Shown here one piece after another: positions 22,501 to 32,069 of a stretch of 64,000 bases of DNA. The number at the start of each line of letters is the position of its first letter. Position 1 is the stretch's first letter. Both the position numbers and the translations under genes were made by a program. The stretch comes from Undaria pinnatifida (lineage: Eukaryota; Sar; Phaeophyceae; Laminariales; Alariaceae), in the NCBI GenBank assembly GCA_012845835.1, contig JABAKD010000012.1:949120-1013119 (forward strand). The letters run 5' to 3'. Under the pieces are notes generated by a model. That model was not told the DNA's origin. It saw nothing but the letters and a program-made list of their open reading frames with translations, and searched no databases.

Positions 22501-25500
22501 TGAGCTCTGATGGCTGCAGGGAAAGGAAGGAGTTTAAGTGTCTGGTGGCAGTTGCTTTCCTAGGAACTTGTGTCACTACGTAGATATGGTCTGGCGGTGA
22601 GATGCCAAGACCGTTACTTGCTCGATGGGGAACGATAACGCATTGAGTAGTCTACGTGGTTGCTATTGCTGCTGTTGTTGTTGATGATGTCCATACAGTA
22701 TCTCATCCACAATACCTGTCTGTTAATAATCCGTGATCACAGTGGAGAGAAACACGTTGTAACCACCAAGTTGTCTCGGGACCCGTGTCCCTTTTTATGC
22801 GGGTTGTGGTTCAAAGCAGCCCTAACAAAAAACATAAGTAGTAGTAGAGGAACATATAAAGAAGAAAACAAGAAATGTAACACTTGCTTGCGGTCTACTG
22901 CTACAGTACGATTCGACCCGTATTATATCACACGTGTATACGAACACCGATGCTAGTGGGAACGGGGTCTTGGAGAATTTTGTTTGACACCATTTCGGCG
23001 GATGCAGCTCGCGAGAAAGTTAAACTTAGATTTGTTGTCGCAAGGAGAAATTCATCACTTCTGCGAGAGCTTCCGTTGCAGTTAGGTAGTCCATACAGGG
23101 TCTGGATTCGGACGCTTCTAGGAAGGAGCAAGATTTGGCCAAGAGCTTAGAGATGTGCCCAAAAGTGGCTGGCAACCTCGTCATATATTGGGCATATATT
23201 TAAGGCCTTGGCCAAATCTTAAGCTTAATCTTGCTCCCTCGTACAAGCTTTGCACCCAGACCCTATGAACTACCAGACAGGGTACTGTACCAACTGCAAT
23301 GGAGAGCTCTAGCAAAAAAAAACAATTTTCGCGTGGTGACAAAATTTTAAATCAAACTTTCTCGCTAGCTGCGGCCGCTGAAATGGTGTAACAAATATTG
23401 TTTCCGAATTTGAAGGTGCCGTTCCCAATAACATCGCGGTCTAAGTATGATATGATACCACGGGAATAAATGCGTTATTCGTTCGCGTCCCCAGGGGCGG
23501 TAAAACACGCAATACAGTCGTCCCCGCTTTAAAGACGCTCGGCTTAAGTCAACTCCCCGCTATAAAGACGACATTTTTTACAGAACCATGGTGGCCCGCA
23601 GATAGGACATACAGTAGGGGGGTGTCGTTTTTTCTCCAATTCCATTCCACGGCCCCCCCAAAATTCATCTCGCGAAGCTGCTGAGACAGCGGTCTGCTGC
23701 TTTCGACGCTGCTACCTGTGGGTATGGAGAGATTCCTCCCGTCTACTGGCGGGTCGTCTGCCGCCGGCTTGAGGCCGTGTGGTGAACCAACGTGCACGAC
23801 AAAGTCTATGCTTGTGTCATCGATTCATGAGTGCCCTTGCGGGCGACCCATGCACGCGTATTGCGGTCGGGGCATCGGAGACGAGGGCTACGGGCAGCAG
23901 AGAGAGTGCACAGATTGCCAGAAGAGGACAGACTCGTGCGTCACAACCTCCCTTTCAGAAGCCGAAGTCCGCTCTCGTCTTGAGGAAGTTCGTTCCTACT
24001 TGTACGCGAAAGGGGGAAACGGCGAATACAGCGAATCGCTATTCCTTCTTTCGAGAACCGTTCATTCGTTTACACATGAAACTCAAGTCAAGCGTAGAGC
24101 GAAGGGGAGGGGTGAGGTGCAGTCCACCCTTCGTGATGCATGGAAGTCGTAGTTTGGGAATGCCGTTCTTTGGGCTAAGGTCGCTGGTGCGATCTATGAT
24201 TTTGCTTTGCTCGGCAAACATGTTTCATGCTCTGTGTGGATTCGGTTTTTAAAACTGCAGTGGAGTGAGCTCTCTTTGTTTCAGCGTTGTGCGTGTTTCG
24301 TGCTTCATGGTGTTATTTTTCCCCTGTACTCGAGCTGTGTGGTTTCGGGCGCAGGTGGCTCTCTGGTTGGTACGTGACGTTGAAACGGCAGTACGCATAT
24401 TTTTCATGTGGTGACTACATCAAGCGCAGGCTTCAGAGGAGTGATTTTCAAGTGGGCCAACGAGAGACTAAATGTACTCGAATACAGGTTCCCTTGTTTG
24501 TAAATACGAACGCAAAGCACGCGCAGTCCACACACGCAAGTAGTCTATGTGCAGCGCCAAGGTTGTAGTTTCTCAGGTTGGCGCGGGTGGAGGTGATGTC
24601 CGCGAAAACTTAAATTCTACATACCTACAACGGCGTGGTGATTCTTTTTCGGCGTTTGCCTGTCATGCCAGTATTCCTGCTGAAATGGCGCGTCGTTTGA
24701 CGTAGGTTACGTCTCCGTTGACCCCGGGGAAGGGGAGTTATTGTCCCCGGAAAGTTAAAGACGATTCCCCGGGTTAAAGACGCCCTGAAAAAAAAACCAT
24801 GTGCGTCTTTAAAGCGGGGTCGACTGTAAACGCTGTTGCTGCTGTTGCTGTTGCTTTGTTACACGACGGTGTAAGCCTTGCTGACGCCACCAAATCTCTT
24901 CCCATCTATTCTTGTATCAGGACGATGCTGGAGCGGCTCTCGTCCGGGAACTGCTATGCTACGCAATGTGAGCCCCTCCCCCGCCTCCTTCGGCTCGCCA
25001 TGCGACCAGCGTTCTCTTCGAGAATACCTTTACGGTAGATAGGCGCGTGTACGTCGGCAGCGAGCCACCACGCGCATACACCGAAGCACTAGTGTTTGAA
25101 GCCGAACATGGACTCATGGATGGTAGCTCTGACGATATTACAACTTTGTTTTGATGTGTACATAGCAACGTCGCGCGCTTGGAGTGTAGACGCTCGAATG
25201 GTCCAGGTAACTCTCTCCTCGGGCAATGCCAACCCCCCTCCCCCCCCCCCCCTCCCGTTGCCCCGCACATCAAACTCAGCGTGGGTATGCACAAGAACAT
25301 CATTGAGGTCGCGTGCTTGAATGACTTAGAGGGGTCCGAGGGCCTTCTGATGGAAGTCGCCGTGTGCGATCTGTATCGCGCATGTCTGAAACAAACCAAC
25401 CCTGCCTTCAACTTAGAGCAACAAATCAAGTGAGTATACTCCCCGGAACACACTCGCGCGTTTCTGGTCGTTTTCGATAGTCTTGTGCCTCGATCTGCTG

Positions 25501-28500
25501 GTAATCGTGCTGGACATAATGAACAATCGACGCATTCCGCCAGCTTTGTGCCGTTCACCAAGGTGTTGCCGTTTAGCGCCTGTGTTCCCGACGATGTATT
25601 TTCGTGTTAGGAATATGACCCCGGCGACCCAACACGAAAAATATTCAAGGCTGCAGTGACCAGCATTATTGCCTGCACGACGTAGTACAAATGCGAACGA
25701 AGACACTGCTGGAGACAGCTACCCCGTGGTGCACGTAGAGTTGACCGTTTCGATCGCCGTCCAGTAACCGCTACGTTTTACGATTGACTCTTAATGGGGC
25801 AGCAAATACCCAAGGAAAATCGGCGTTTGTTTTAAGCTCTCCTTCAGAGTGCTTTTCATGTCCAGCATGTACACGATTCGGGCATACATACCGCCTGTGA
25901 ATAGTAAAAAAAATAACGCTTACCCGTGCACGCGTTCTAGTGATTTTTTACTTCTTGCACACTTCGAAACACGTGGTCCATTAATTGCCCCTTTTTTCTT
26001 AACTCGGTGTTGTTTTTGGCCAGCTTCGAGGCTGACGCCACCGAAGCCCTAGCACACATGCACAGCATGGGAGTGGTTCACTGCGACCACAAGCTGGCCA
26101 ATATCCTCATCTGCCGCAGCGATGCCCCCGGGGGCTTCGTGGGTAAGGTCACCGACCCGGGAGTGTGGTGTGGTGAGTCGAGGATCGGAAAAGGAACTAC
26201 AGAATTTCAGGAGGGTAAAAATCACCCGAAAATTCCGCTCAACTATGATCCTTCGCTGTTCAGTACTAATACAGTGCACCCTCGGCTGGAGGACACACCG
26301 CTTGAGTTCACGGTAGATTTTTATTCTGCTAAAAAAGTGCACTGCCGGAGCACAGGTTACTCCGCGTTGGGAGGCGATTCTTGTTGAGCGGCGTGTTTTC
26401 CCGGTCAAAATGTGTATGCATCACGGCCTGTTCTAGCGGGGGCTGAACGTGGCAAGTGTAGCCTTTTCTCAAGGATAATTTAACGTCTTGCCACTTGCCA
26501 TTCCGCCAAAAAAACTTCCAAAGCATGTGACGAAAAGTATGCTAAGGTTTTCGTTTGGTCTAAATCTCGTAGCACCAGCTTTGCATTTTCTGGATACTTG
26601 TTTTTTGTTGTAGTTTCTTAAATGACTCGCGCGGTATGTAGAAGTCGTGTCTTGTTTCAACTCCCGTCGCAACCCGACACCCTATAAAAAAATAGCACGC
26701 TACCTGATACTTGACCATAACGCTCTCGCCTTTATCTCAAACACCACAGGTGTCGGGGAGACAAGGCCGATCAAGATGGGCACCCCGGGCAGGGTGCCTC
26801 TCGAAAACGTCCTCAGCGAAATCCCCGCTGCACCGGATCAAGACCTATTTGCCGCTGCGGTCGACTTCTGCTTCATCGTACTGACTCCTGTGTTAAGGAC
26901 AGCAAATGACAACGTGTGGACCCTCCCGGTAAGGGGCACGCGCGGTGGCTAGCAGGGGTGTCGGTCGGGCTGTGAGAGGGGGGGGGGTGGGGGCGCATAC
27001 TACAACAAACGGTGCTGTGGCGCAGATACTTTCTTGGTTGTGATGTCTCAAAAAAGCGCCTGGCGCTATGTGTGTACGCAGCTCTTTTCTGTCATCGCAA
27101 CGCCAGCCAGCCAGCCAGCTAGCCAGCCATCTCGAATGTGTACATGCTGTTGATCCCCGCCTCTCTTTGTCCACGTTACCGCCTGCAACGGCTCCTTCGT
27201 CCAACTGCAGGCTCTGATAACACCGGAAGAAAACGCGCGTGCCATTGCTCTGCACGCGCAAGGCGTTGACGTGAGCCAGCACTGGGTAAGTCCGCGTCAG
27301 GGTCGACTCTTCTCGCGCGCGTCAATCCGTCTCGTGCGCCCGAACGATTGGGGCAGGTTTGATTGCATGAAGCACAGCATAAATAGTTGCTCCTCTTGCG
27401 CACCAGGTATTACACTTTGATTTTTTTCCGACCATGCACGGTGGACTTTCATTCTGAATGCAGTCGTTTACTTGATTATTAGGGTAGTGCCGTTCCCGAA
27501 AACGTGCTTCGATCTTCGGTAGGATATGTACGTACCAGATGCGTAGGTGTGTATCATGTGTTACGTACCGGATGAGCCAGAGCAAGCTCCCTAACTTAGC
27601 CGAGGGCGTGCGTCCGTCTCACAAGCGTCACGTGCTGATCGGCTGCGCGGTCCTGACACGTTCTTGCGTCGTGCCTGTCGCGCTGTTTTCGGGTGGGTGT
27701 GTATGCAGGCGGCCGTTGCCCAGCGGACGATGACTGACGGAACGTTGGCTCGCGTTTTTCTCCAGCCGCAGTGCTTGAATCAGACCCTTCCGCCGTCGGA
27801 ACATCAGAACGTAAGTTTCCACGGAATCGGTTCAGGGCGCCTTCGTGTTTTGCTCACGCACGTACGCTGCCTCGATACTTGCATGATCGGCTGTCAAGTG
27901 ACAATAGGATGCGTACTGTTTGGCGAAAATAACTCCAAACCAGCTACTACCGAACAATGACAATAGCAAGAAAGAAAATCCCGAGGAAAAAGAAATCAGG
28001 GAGATATTGATATCTTCTGTTGAAGCGCATCACCTAGACTGTCCCCGCTGCCACCTGGGAACCCGAACTAGCTTGGACTCATGACTTGGTGTTATTTTTT
28101 CATGGTTTGGCTGCCGTTCGACAAACTGCACCGACGAGCCTAACTCGTATCTTCAGGGCCGTGATCGATGTTTTTTGTTGAACTGAACAGTTGAGGCTAT
28201 CCCTTTTCCATCGGAAACCCTTATGATAGGAGACAGGCTCGACCGTGCAGTTCAACAAACGTCTGTCCCGGCCTGAAAACAGTAGCACAATCTATTTATC
28301 ATGAAGTCAGATTTAGAGTGACATGTGGATGTTTTCGCACGAATTACCAGTCTTTAGATACACGAATCTGACGTCACTCGCTGTGGGCCCATCTTGAGCT
28401 TTAGGGGGTAGTCTCAGTGCACGGTACAGCACAAGACGTCGATCATGCCTCTGAAGCACCAACATTACCCACCTATAATGGAGCAACGCATGTGATGTTT

Positions 28501-30186
28501 CCAAGTCTTACCGTTGCTGCAACAGCGCTAAACACCGAGCTTCACGGTACCAAGGATTCATCGAGCAAGGTTGGACACCGTACGTTCAACCACTGCCATA
28601 CAGCAAAAAAAAACTATATATCGCAAACTGTGGTGCTGCTCCCCAAATCTCCTACCGAGTACGTTCGCTGCGCAGCAACGCTAACTTAGGCTTTCCGACT
28701 CCTCTACTCCGACCCTTTTACCTGCAATGCTGACCATTGCTTGTCTCTGAAGGTGTGCGAGTTGCTGCGCAAGGCGTTATCACCAAACCCCGTGGACCGC
28801 CCGGACATGCAGTCTTTCACGAGGTTTCTTCGGGGCCTAGCGACAAGCACTACCGCCTACGTCGAGGGTCTCGTCGCCCGCTTAAGTGGGGTCGGTCACC
28901 CGCCGCTGATCGAACACCCACCCGTGGAAGCACCTAACCTCGTCCCCGCTCTGGGGGCGCCGGCAGCAGAGCAGATACAGGCTGGTGGCGGCCACAGCGG
29001 CGGCGATGCTGAAGTTTCATTGATAGAGCAGGTGCACCTCGCACCTCCCCTCGCTGGGGCACCGCACCCGGAGGGAGATAACCATGATGTGGCCGTTGCC
29101 GTGCATCCGGCTGAGGCCGCCCGCGCAGGCAACAGCTCAGCACCTCCTGGCTCGCCACAGCATGCTGTCGATCCCCCAGCAGAAGCCGCCGAAGCCGCGA
29201 ACCCGGTCATGCCGATCGTGGAGGTGATCGCCGCTGGAGGTCCTTCTACGGAGCGGCTGCACCTCGCGCCCCCCCCCTCTGGAGCTTCAAACGCGGAGGG
29301 TCATGACAACAGTCCAGGCGCCGCCGCGCCTACGGCTGAGGCCGCCCACGGAGGCAACATCTCAGCACGGAGGAATTTAGCACTGCATGACGTCGACGTT
29401 CCAGCGGCAGCCGCGGAAGCCGCAAACCCGGTCATGCCCTCCATGGGGACGATCGCGGCTGGAGTGGCAACTATGGAGCGGGTGCACCGCACGCCCTCCC
29501 TTGTTGCGGCATCGCACCCGGAATTGGGCGACAACGGTGCAGCCGCGACGTTGCCTCAGGCTGATGGCACCGAGGCGGGGAGCGGTTTAGCACCGCGGGG
29601 TTCGGCGCTGCCGGTTTTGGGCCTGGACCCTTCCCTGGAGGAGATTGACCAGAGCGCGGACCCTCTGCTCCAACCATTCCCCGTCTCGCCTGCGAAGATC
29701 ATAGCCAATCACCTGGCCTACAATATGCGGTCGCTTGGAATCCCTATTCGAAAGGCGAACGCCCCCCCCCCCGTCGCGGCGAGGGCACTTCCAGGGCAGG
29801 CCTACCGTGGCAATGCTGGCGACAGTGGCGATGGCAGCGGTGGTTATAACCCTGTCCTCCGACCGGTCCGTGTCCTGCCTGCAGAAGTCATGGCGAACCA
29901 CATGGCCAAAACTCTGCACTCGCTCGGAGGAGGGTTGGGAACGACCAACACCCCCCCTCGCGTCTCCGCGAGGCCCATTCCGAGGAAGGTCTACCGCGGC
30001 CGTGGCTGTGGCGGTGGTGGCGGTGGCGGCGGCAGCGGTACTTGGGGCAGGGCGTCGATGCGGCGAGCGTCGCGCGGGGTGCTACCCGGCAACACGGGGG
30101 TGGAGGGGCGAGCCTTTTTTATTCCCGGCTGCTGTCCATCCCGGACGGCAGAGAGTTCGTTTTGGGAGAGATTCTGGAGACAGTAG
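19425..30186 (+). CDS. Kinase gene A: coiled-coil non-RD protein kinase, exon 3 interrupted by a TRIM
   Basis: Twelve exons can be joined: 19425-19586, 20008-20091, 20548-20582 with 21716-21758, 21936-21952, 22250-22499, 24921-24967, 25280-25429, 26024-26172, 26750-26928, 27211-27285, 27709-27810 and 28753-30186. All junctions are AG/GT and phases agree. The product has a coiled coil, a kinase domain with the main catalytic residues (loop GEGGFG, AIKK Lys, RELL helix C Glu, HCDHKLAN, DPG Asp), and a 450-residue Ala/Pro/Gly tail. The true start exon was not found. A 1.1-kb LTR element splits exon 3. Because that exon is 78 nt and phase 0-0, skipping it would keep the frame, so the gene may still be expressed. 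Ser/Thr specificity and biological role are unknown. Confidence 0.8.
20008..20091 (+). CDS. Gene A exon 2 (coiled coil)
   Basis: The exon is 84 nt, phase 0-0, with acceptor GTCTCAG and donor GTCTGT. It encodes 28 charged residues (DQIQQAKLAAEALDARLQEK to GVAK) that align without gaps to gene B exon 2 at 55998-56081. The intron just upstream is also conserved (CAAACAACCCTTTCGYCTCAG). Confidence 0.8.
20548..21758 (+). CDS. Gene A exon 3, split by a TRIM insertion
   Basis: The coding pieces are 20548-20582 (35 nt) and 21716-21758 (43 nt), total 78 nt, as in gene B exon 3 (56435-56512). The acceptor is GATAG and the donor GTGCGT; gene B uses CTAG and GTGCGC. Residues shared with gene B include N, GxKRL and AWxxE. 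With the element in place the exon runs into stops inside the LTR. Confidence 0.8.
20583..20988. repeat. TRIM 5' LTR
   Basis: This is the 406-bp 5' LTR, TGTGGTGG to CATTACA, and includes a minisatellite of the 9-mer GTAGAGCAG (20771-20816). It is followed directly by CTAGGCCACCCTGA. Confidence 0.9.
21306..21711. repeat. TRIM 3' LTR
   Basis: This is the 406-bp 3' LTR, differing from the 5' LTR only at 21407 (A instead of T). It is preceded by GACGACGCCAAT, not by a clear polypurine tract, and followed by CCAA, the second half of the target duplication. Confidence 0.9.
21936..21952 (+). CDS. Gene A candidate microexon 4
   Basis: A 17-nt exon between ATCAG and GTATGG would encode AIRAT plus two bases of Gln. 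It supplies phase 2, which is what the acceptor at 22250 needs. The gene B counterpart (56669-56693) is 25 nt, encodes TIRDTQQG and ends in phase 1, again matching its next exon. The shared I-R-x-T-Q and the independent phase match support it. Confidence 0.5.
22250..22499 (+). CDS. Gene A exon 5 (kinase N-lobe, Gly loop and AIKK)
   Basis: It encodes PREIDMRTRWFPGMIREIF, a CACTRDVAVNGLTNIEQRY linker and then the ATP loop GEGGFGIVRRG and YAIKK, whose first Lys is the expected ATP-anchoring residue. The donor is GTGAGC. The gene B exon at 56963-57216 aligns along its whole length (CACKRELAANGLVNLEQRF, GQGGYGAVHR, YAIKK). Confidence 0.85.
22976..23405. mobile_element. Foldback MITE in gene A intron 5
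   Basis: The arm 22976-23135 (TTTGACACCATTTCGGCGG, then CAGCTCGCGAGAAAGTT, GCTTCCGTTGCAGTTAGG, GGGTCTGGATTCG, GGAGCAAGATT) is repeated inverted at about 23230-23400 with moderate divergence. No coding frame is present. Gene B intron 5 lacks it. Confidence 0.7.
23515..24826. mobile_element. pogo/Tigger-like TIR element in gene A intron 5
   Basis: The left end CAGTCGTCCCCGCTTTAAAG and the right end, read inverted, CAGTCGACCCCGCTTTAAAG match over 23 of 24 positions. TA lies immediately outside on both sides (23513-23514 and 24827-24828). CAGTCGA-type ends with a TA duplication are typical of pogo/Tigger elements. Sub-terminal repeats (CCCCGCTATAAAGACG, CCCCGGGTTAAAGACG) follow. No DDE transposase is visible, so the element was probably moved in trans. 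Gene B intron 5 lacks it. Confidence 0.8.
23718..24152 (+). CDS. Cys/His-rich ORF inside the pogo-like element
   Basis: The 144-residue frame has ECPCGRPMHAYCGRG, then DEGYGQQRECTDCQKR: a C-x-C-x4-MHAYC cluster followed by C-x2-C that looks like a zinc-binding site. A charged stretch follows (SLSEAEVRSRLEEVRSYLY). Similar PMHxxC..C..C fingers are seen in transposon-linked and host proteins, but I cannot name a family. The frame ends at 24152 inside the element. It could be a captured gene fragment or an element-encoded accessory protein. Confidence 0.4.
   Translation: MGMERFLPSTGGSSAAGLRPCGEPTCTTKSMLVSSIHECPCGRPMHAYCGRGIGDEGYGQQRECTDCQKRTDSCVTTSLSEAEVRSRLEEVRSYLYAKGGNGEYSESLFLLSRTVHSFTHETQVKRRAKGRGEVQSTLRDAWKS
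24921..24967 (+). CDS. Gene A exon 6 (kinase helix C)
   Basis: The exon is 47 nt between GTATCAG and GTGAGC and encodes DDAGAALVRELLCYA plus two bases. The Glu of VREL sits about 14 residues after the AIKK Lys, as expected for the helix C salt-bridge Glu. Gene B has the same length at 57823-57869 (GNSAYCLVRELAAYA). Confidence 0.8.
25280..25429 (+). CDS. Gene A exon 7 (strands 4-5 and hinge)
   Basis: The exon is 150 nt, phase 2-2. It encodes HKNIIEVACLNDLEGSEG, LLMEVAVCDLY and a short linker. LLME is the strand-5/hinge motif. Gene B at 58215-58364 has HEKIIDVDCLSDIAGEEG and LLMEIAVSDLY. A poly-C run (25232-25256) lies just before the acceptor in gene A, and a shorter one (58147-58156) before that of gene B. 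Confidence 0.85.
26024..26172 (+). CDS. Gene A exon 8 (catalytic loop and DPG)
   Basis: The exon is 149 nt. It encodes FEADATEALAHMHSMGVVH, the loop HCDHKLANIL and KVTDPGVWCG. The catalytic Asp, Lys and Asn of HxDxKxxN and the metal-binding Asp of DxG are all present. The HRD Arg is Cys, which makes this a non-RD kinase, and the DFG Phe is Pro. Gene B exon 8 (58611-58759) has HCDVKVENTL and the same KVTDPG. Confidence 0.9.
26750..26928 (+). CDS. Gene A exon 9 (activation segment to helix F)
   Basis: The exon is 179 nt, phase 1-0. It encodes GVGETRPIKMGTPGRVPLEN and then APDQDLFAAAVDFCF. Against the usual GTxxWxAPE...DVxSxG pattern, the Glu of APE is kept (PLE) but the Gly of helix F is Ala. 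Gene B at 60419-60597 has GTIGWTPPDN and DTFAVGVDICF, so it kept the helix F Gly but has Asp in place of the APE Glu. Each copy lost a different structural residue. Confidence 0.85.
27085..27130. repeat. CAGC-type microsatellite in intron 9 of gene A
   Basis: CCAGCCAGCCAGCCAGCTAGCCAGCC lies here in short form. A longer (CCAG)n run occupies the same intron of gene B (60753-60802), so the seed of the microsatellite predates the gene duplication. Confidence 0.75.
27211..27285 (+). CDS. Gene A exon 10
   Basis: The exon is 75 nt, phase 0-0, acceptor CTGCAG, donor GTAAGT. It encodes 25 residues starting ALITPEENARAIALHAQG. Gene B (60887-60961, ILMTAEERARLRVLRVEG) has the same length. The segment lies in the kinase C-lobe after helix F and has diverged more than the catalytic exons. 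Confidence 0.7.
27709..27810 (+). CDS. Gene A exon 11
   Basis: The exon is 102 nt, phase 0-0, acceptor TATGCAG, donor GTAAGT. It encodes TMTDGTLARVFLQPQCLNQT within 34 residues, aligned to gene B exon 11 (61686-61787, TMNDGSLPRIFLKAANFNSG). It belongs to the C-lobe around helices G-H. Confidence 0.75.
28152..28283. mobile_element. Small inverted-repeat element in gene A intron 11
   Basis: TTCAGGGCCGTGATCGATG followed by TTTGTTGAACTG on the left is mirrored by CAGTTCAACAAACG and CGGCCTGAA on the right. The loop is about 60 bases. No target duplication is clear. It is probably a short MITE. Confidence 0.5.
28753..30186 (+). CDS. Gene A exon 12 (end of kinase domain and repeat tail)
   Basis: It opens with VCELLRKALSPNPVDRPDMQ, the subdomain XI motif with the RP pair. 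The remainder is a low-complexity tail. One 75-residue module starting E(Q/R)(V/L)HLAPP occurs three times (29026, 29251, 29476), the third diverged, with AEAANPVMP inside the first two. A 63-residue module with AxxxANHxAxxxxSLG occurs twice (about 29671 and 29860). A Gly8 run and an Arg-rich end follow, with a stop at 30184-30186. The tail may be an interaction or scaffold region; nothing identifies its partner. The gene B tail is cut by the window end. Confidence 0.85.
   Translation: MCELLRKALSPNPVDRPDMQSFTRFLRGLATSTTAYVEGLVARLSGVGHPPLIEHPPVEAPNLVPALGAPAAEQIQAGGGHSGGDAEVSLIEQVHLAPPLAGAPHPEGDNHDVAVAVHPAEAARAGNSSAPPGSPQHAVDPPAEAAEAANPVMPIVEVIAAGGPSTERLHLAPPPSGASNAEGHDNSPGAAAPTAEAAHGGNISARRNLALHDVDVPAAAAEAANPVMPSMGTIAAGVATMERVHRTPSLVAASHPELGDNGAAATLPQADGTEAGSGLAPRGSALPVLGLDPSLEEIDQSADPLLQPFPVSPAKIIANHLAYNMRSLGIPIRKANAPPPVAARALPGQAYRGNAGDSGDGSGGYNPVLRPVRVLPAEVMANHMAKTLHSLGGGLGTTNTPPRVSARPIPRKVYRGRGCGGGGGGGGSGTWGRASMRRASRGVLPGNTGVEGRAFFIPGCCPSRTAESSFWERFWRQ
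29026..29700 (+). repeat. 225-bp in-frame coding repeat, three copies
   Basis: Units start at 29026, 29251 and 29476, exactly 225 bp apart, and preserve the reading frame (75 codons each). Unit 3 is the most diverged. A second in-frame repeat of 189 bp follows at 29671 and 29860. Confidence 0.85.
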
Positions 30187-30189
30187 TCT

Positions 30190-31900
30190 CGAGCACAGGT
30201 TTTTATTTTTACTGCATTTTCCAGTTTGCTGTGCGAAATGCACCGAGGCCATTGGAACAGTGCTCATCCTGAGGGTGGGTGGAGAGGTTTCCGGTAACGA
30301 CGTTTTTCGTTAGCCGTGTGGGGGGTACGGCAGGTGGGTGGCGTAGGCCGGGTTTTTGTTAGTTGGTGAGCTCGCGCATGTTTCAGATTACCCGAGGAGC
30401 TTCACTCCCCGCATGGTTAACTTCACCGCACCTGATACTCCAGCGCAAGTATCAGGCAAGTCGACATTCTCACGGTGCCGTGCCGTAAGCGACGGGGGCA
30501 CCGTTTTGTGTTTTCTACAGCCGAGTTAAATCGACACACGACACATTATGACGTGGAACTGTGGTGAGCTTAAGCTTCGTTTCTACCCATCCACTTCTAC
30601 GGGATAAAACAAGACAAACAAAAAGCCGCGAGGGTGCAGTCAGTTGTCATTCTGTGAAATTTGAGCCAAAGATTGTTGTCTCGTACCGATTTTGGCGGAG
30701 GACGTACGGGGAAGGACCGGCAGGCGTACCGGTGGAGTCCATCATCAGTGAGCATTCTCAGACACGGCGTTCCCACGAAACAGAACTTGACAGAGATGGG
30801 TAAGGTACAAAAAGTTCCCTTTGGGGTGCATGTTCGACTGCCACGGCCGCGGCCTTAGCCACGCGCGTAAATTTTGCCGAACCTTAGCTTGTGTTTTAAA
30901 CTGATATGGGTTCGACCGTCTAGACCGCTGGGCTCTGCGCACGAAGTATGCATGTGTTTTCGTTTTTTTTTTTCTTCTTGTCTCACCGCCGGGAGTAGTG
31001 TTTTTGTGCCTCAACCTTGAGATTGCTGTGTTCGTACATCGATGTGGAGATCTCTTCTACTGGAACAAATCGTGAGACAGTGATGGTCGCTAACGCCAAG
31101 ATAGCGTTATCGTTACTGGTAGTAATAATGTCGAGACGTATCCTACAATACCTGTGTTTGTGTTCCCCCGCTTCTTCAATCCGTGAGGAAATCGCTGGCT
31201 GTTTTCCTGCAGCTTGTCTCAAGTTGTTGTTTCGGCCAAAGGTAAAACCGTCGCAGGACGATATCAATGTCATATCAAGCACCAGTTGGGAGGGTTGGTT
31301 GAGAACTTTGACCGACTGTCTTGTTATACGTATGAATATATACGTGAATCTATTTTATAGTTTATAGATTACAGTTAGTTGATATACAACTTAATATATC
31401 AATTAACTGCTGTAATCTACCAACTAGTTAGTTGGTCACTTCTTAATAGTTGCTTATTTGTTGACGAGAGATATAGATGTAAGTGCCCACTAGCCCCATG
31501 TCACAACAAACAACAAGATATGTACTAGTCGGACGAGTGCTATTGGTAAGGGACCCTAACCTGGGAAGGTTTTTACCTTGATACCTCACCAAAAAGTGAT
31601 TAAAATGATCTCGAGAAAAGTTGAGGGTGCAACCCGACGAAAGATGCCGTGGCAGCCTCTAGGAATACAACGAATGTTTTCTTAAAGTACAAACGGTGTG
31701 GTTGCGATATTGGTTGGCCACAGCCTCGCCTGAAGAGCTGCATCAGGCAGACTACAGCAGTTGGCCTAGACATAAAAGTACTACGCAATTGCCTGTCACA
31801 ACACGTGTTGCCAGGGCATACCCGACGAGAGGCAAAACGCAAGGGGTCAAGAATCGGAGGGGGGGGGGAGGGTTTCCATGAAACATTGAAACATACCAGC
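30190..31900. other. No supported gene; one AT-rich hairpin
   Basis: Downstream of gene A no domain-bearing frame is visible. At about 31363-31420 TAGATTACAG-TTAGTTGATAT is mirrored by ATATCAATTAACTGCTGTAATCTA, an imperfect hairpin. A poly-G run lies at 31858-31870. Confidence 0.4.
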
Positions 31901-32069
31901 GGGTGATTCACATCGTGCTAATCTTAATTCTACAGCAGTGTACCGGTATATAATCTCGACACCCACTCGTTCGCGAGCCAGACATTTTAAGTACAGTATT
32001 ACTCTTTTGCTTGAGCGGAGAACATTGTATGCCAATATATATACCAGGGTAGTAATCACTACCAGCCAG

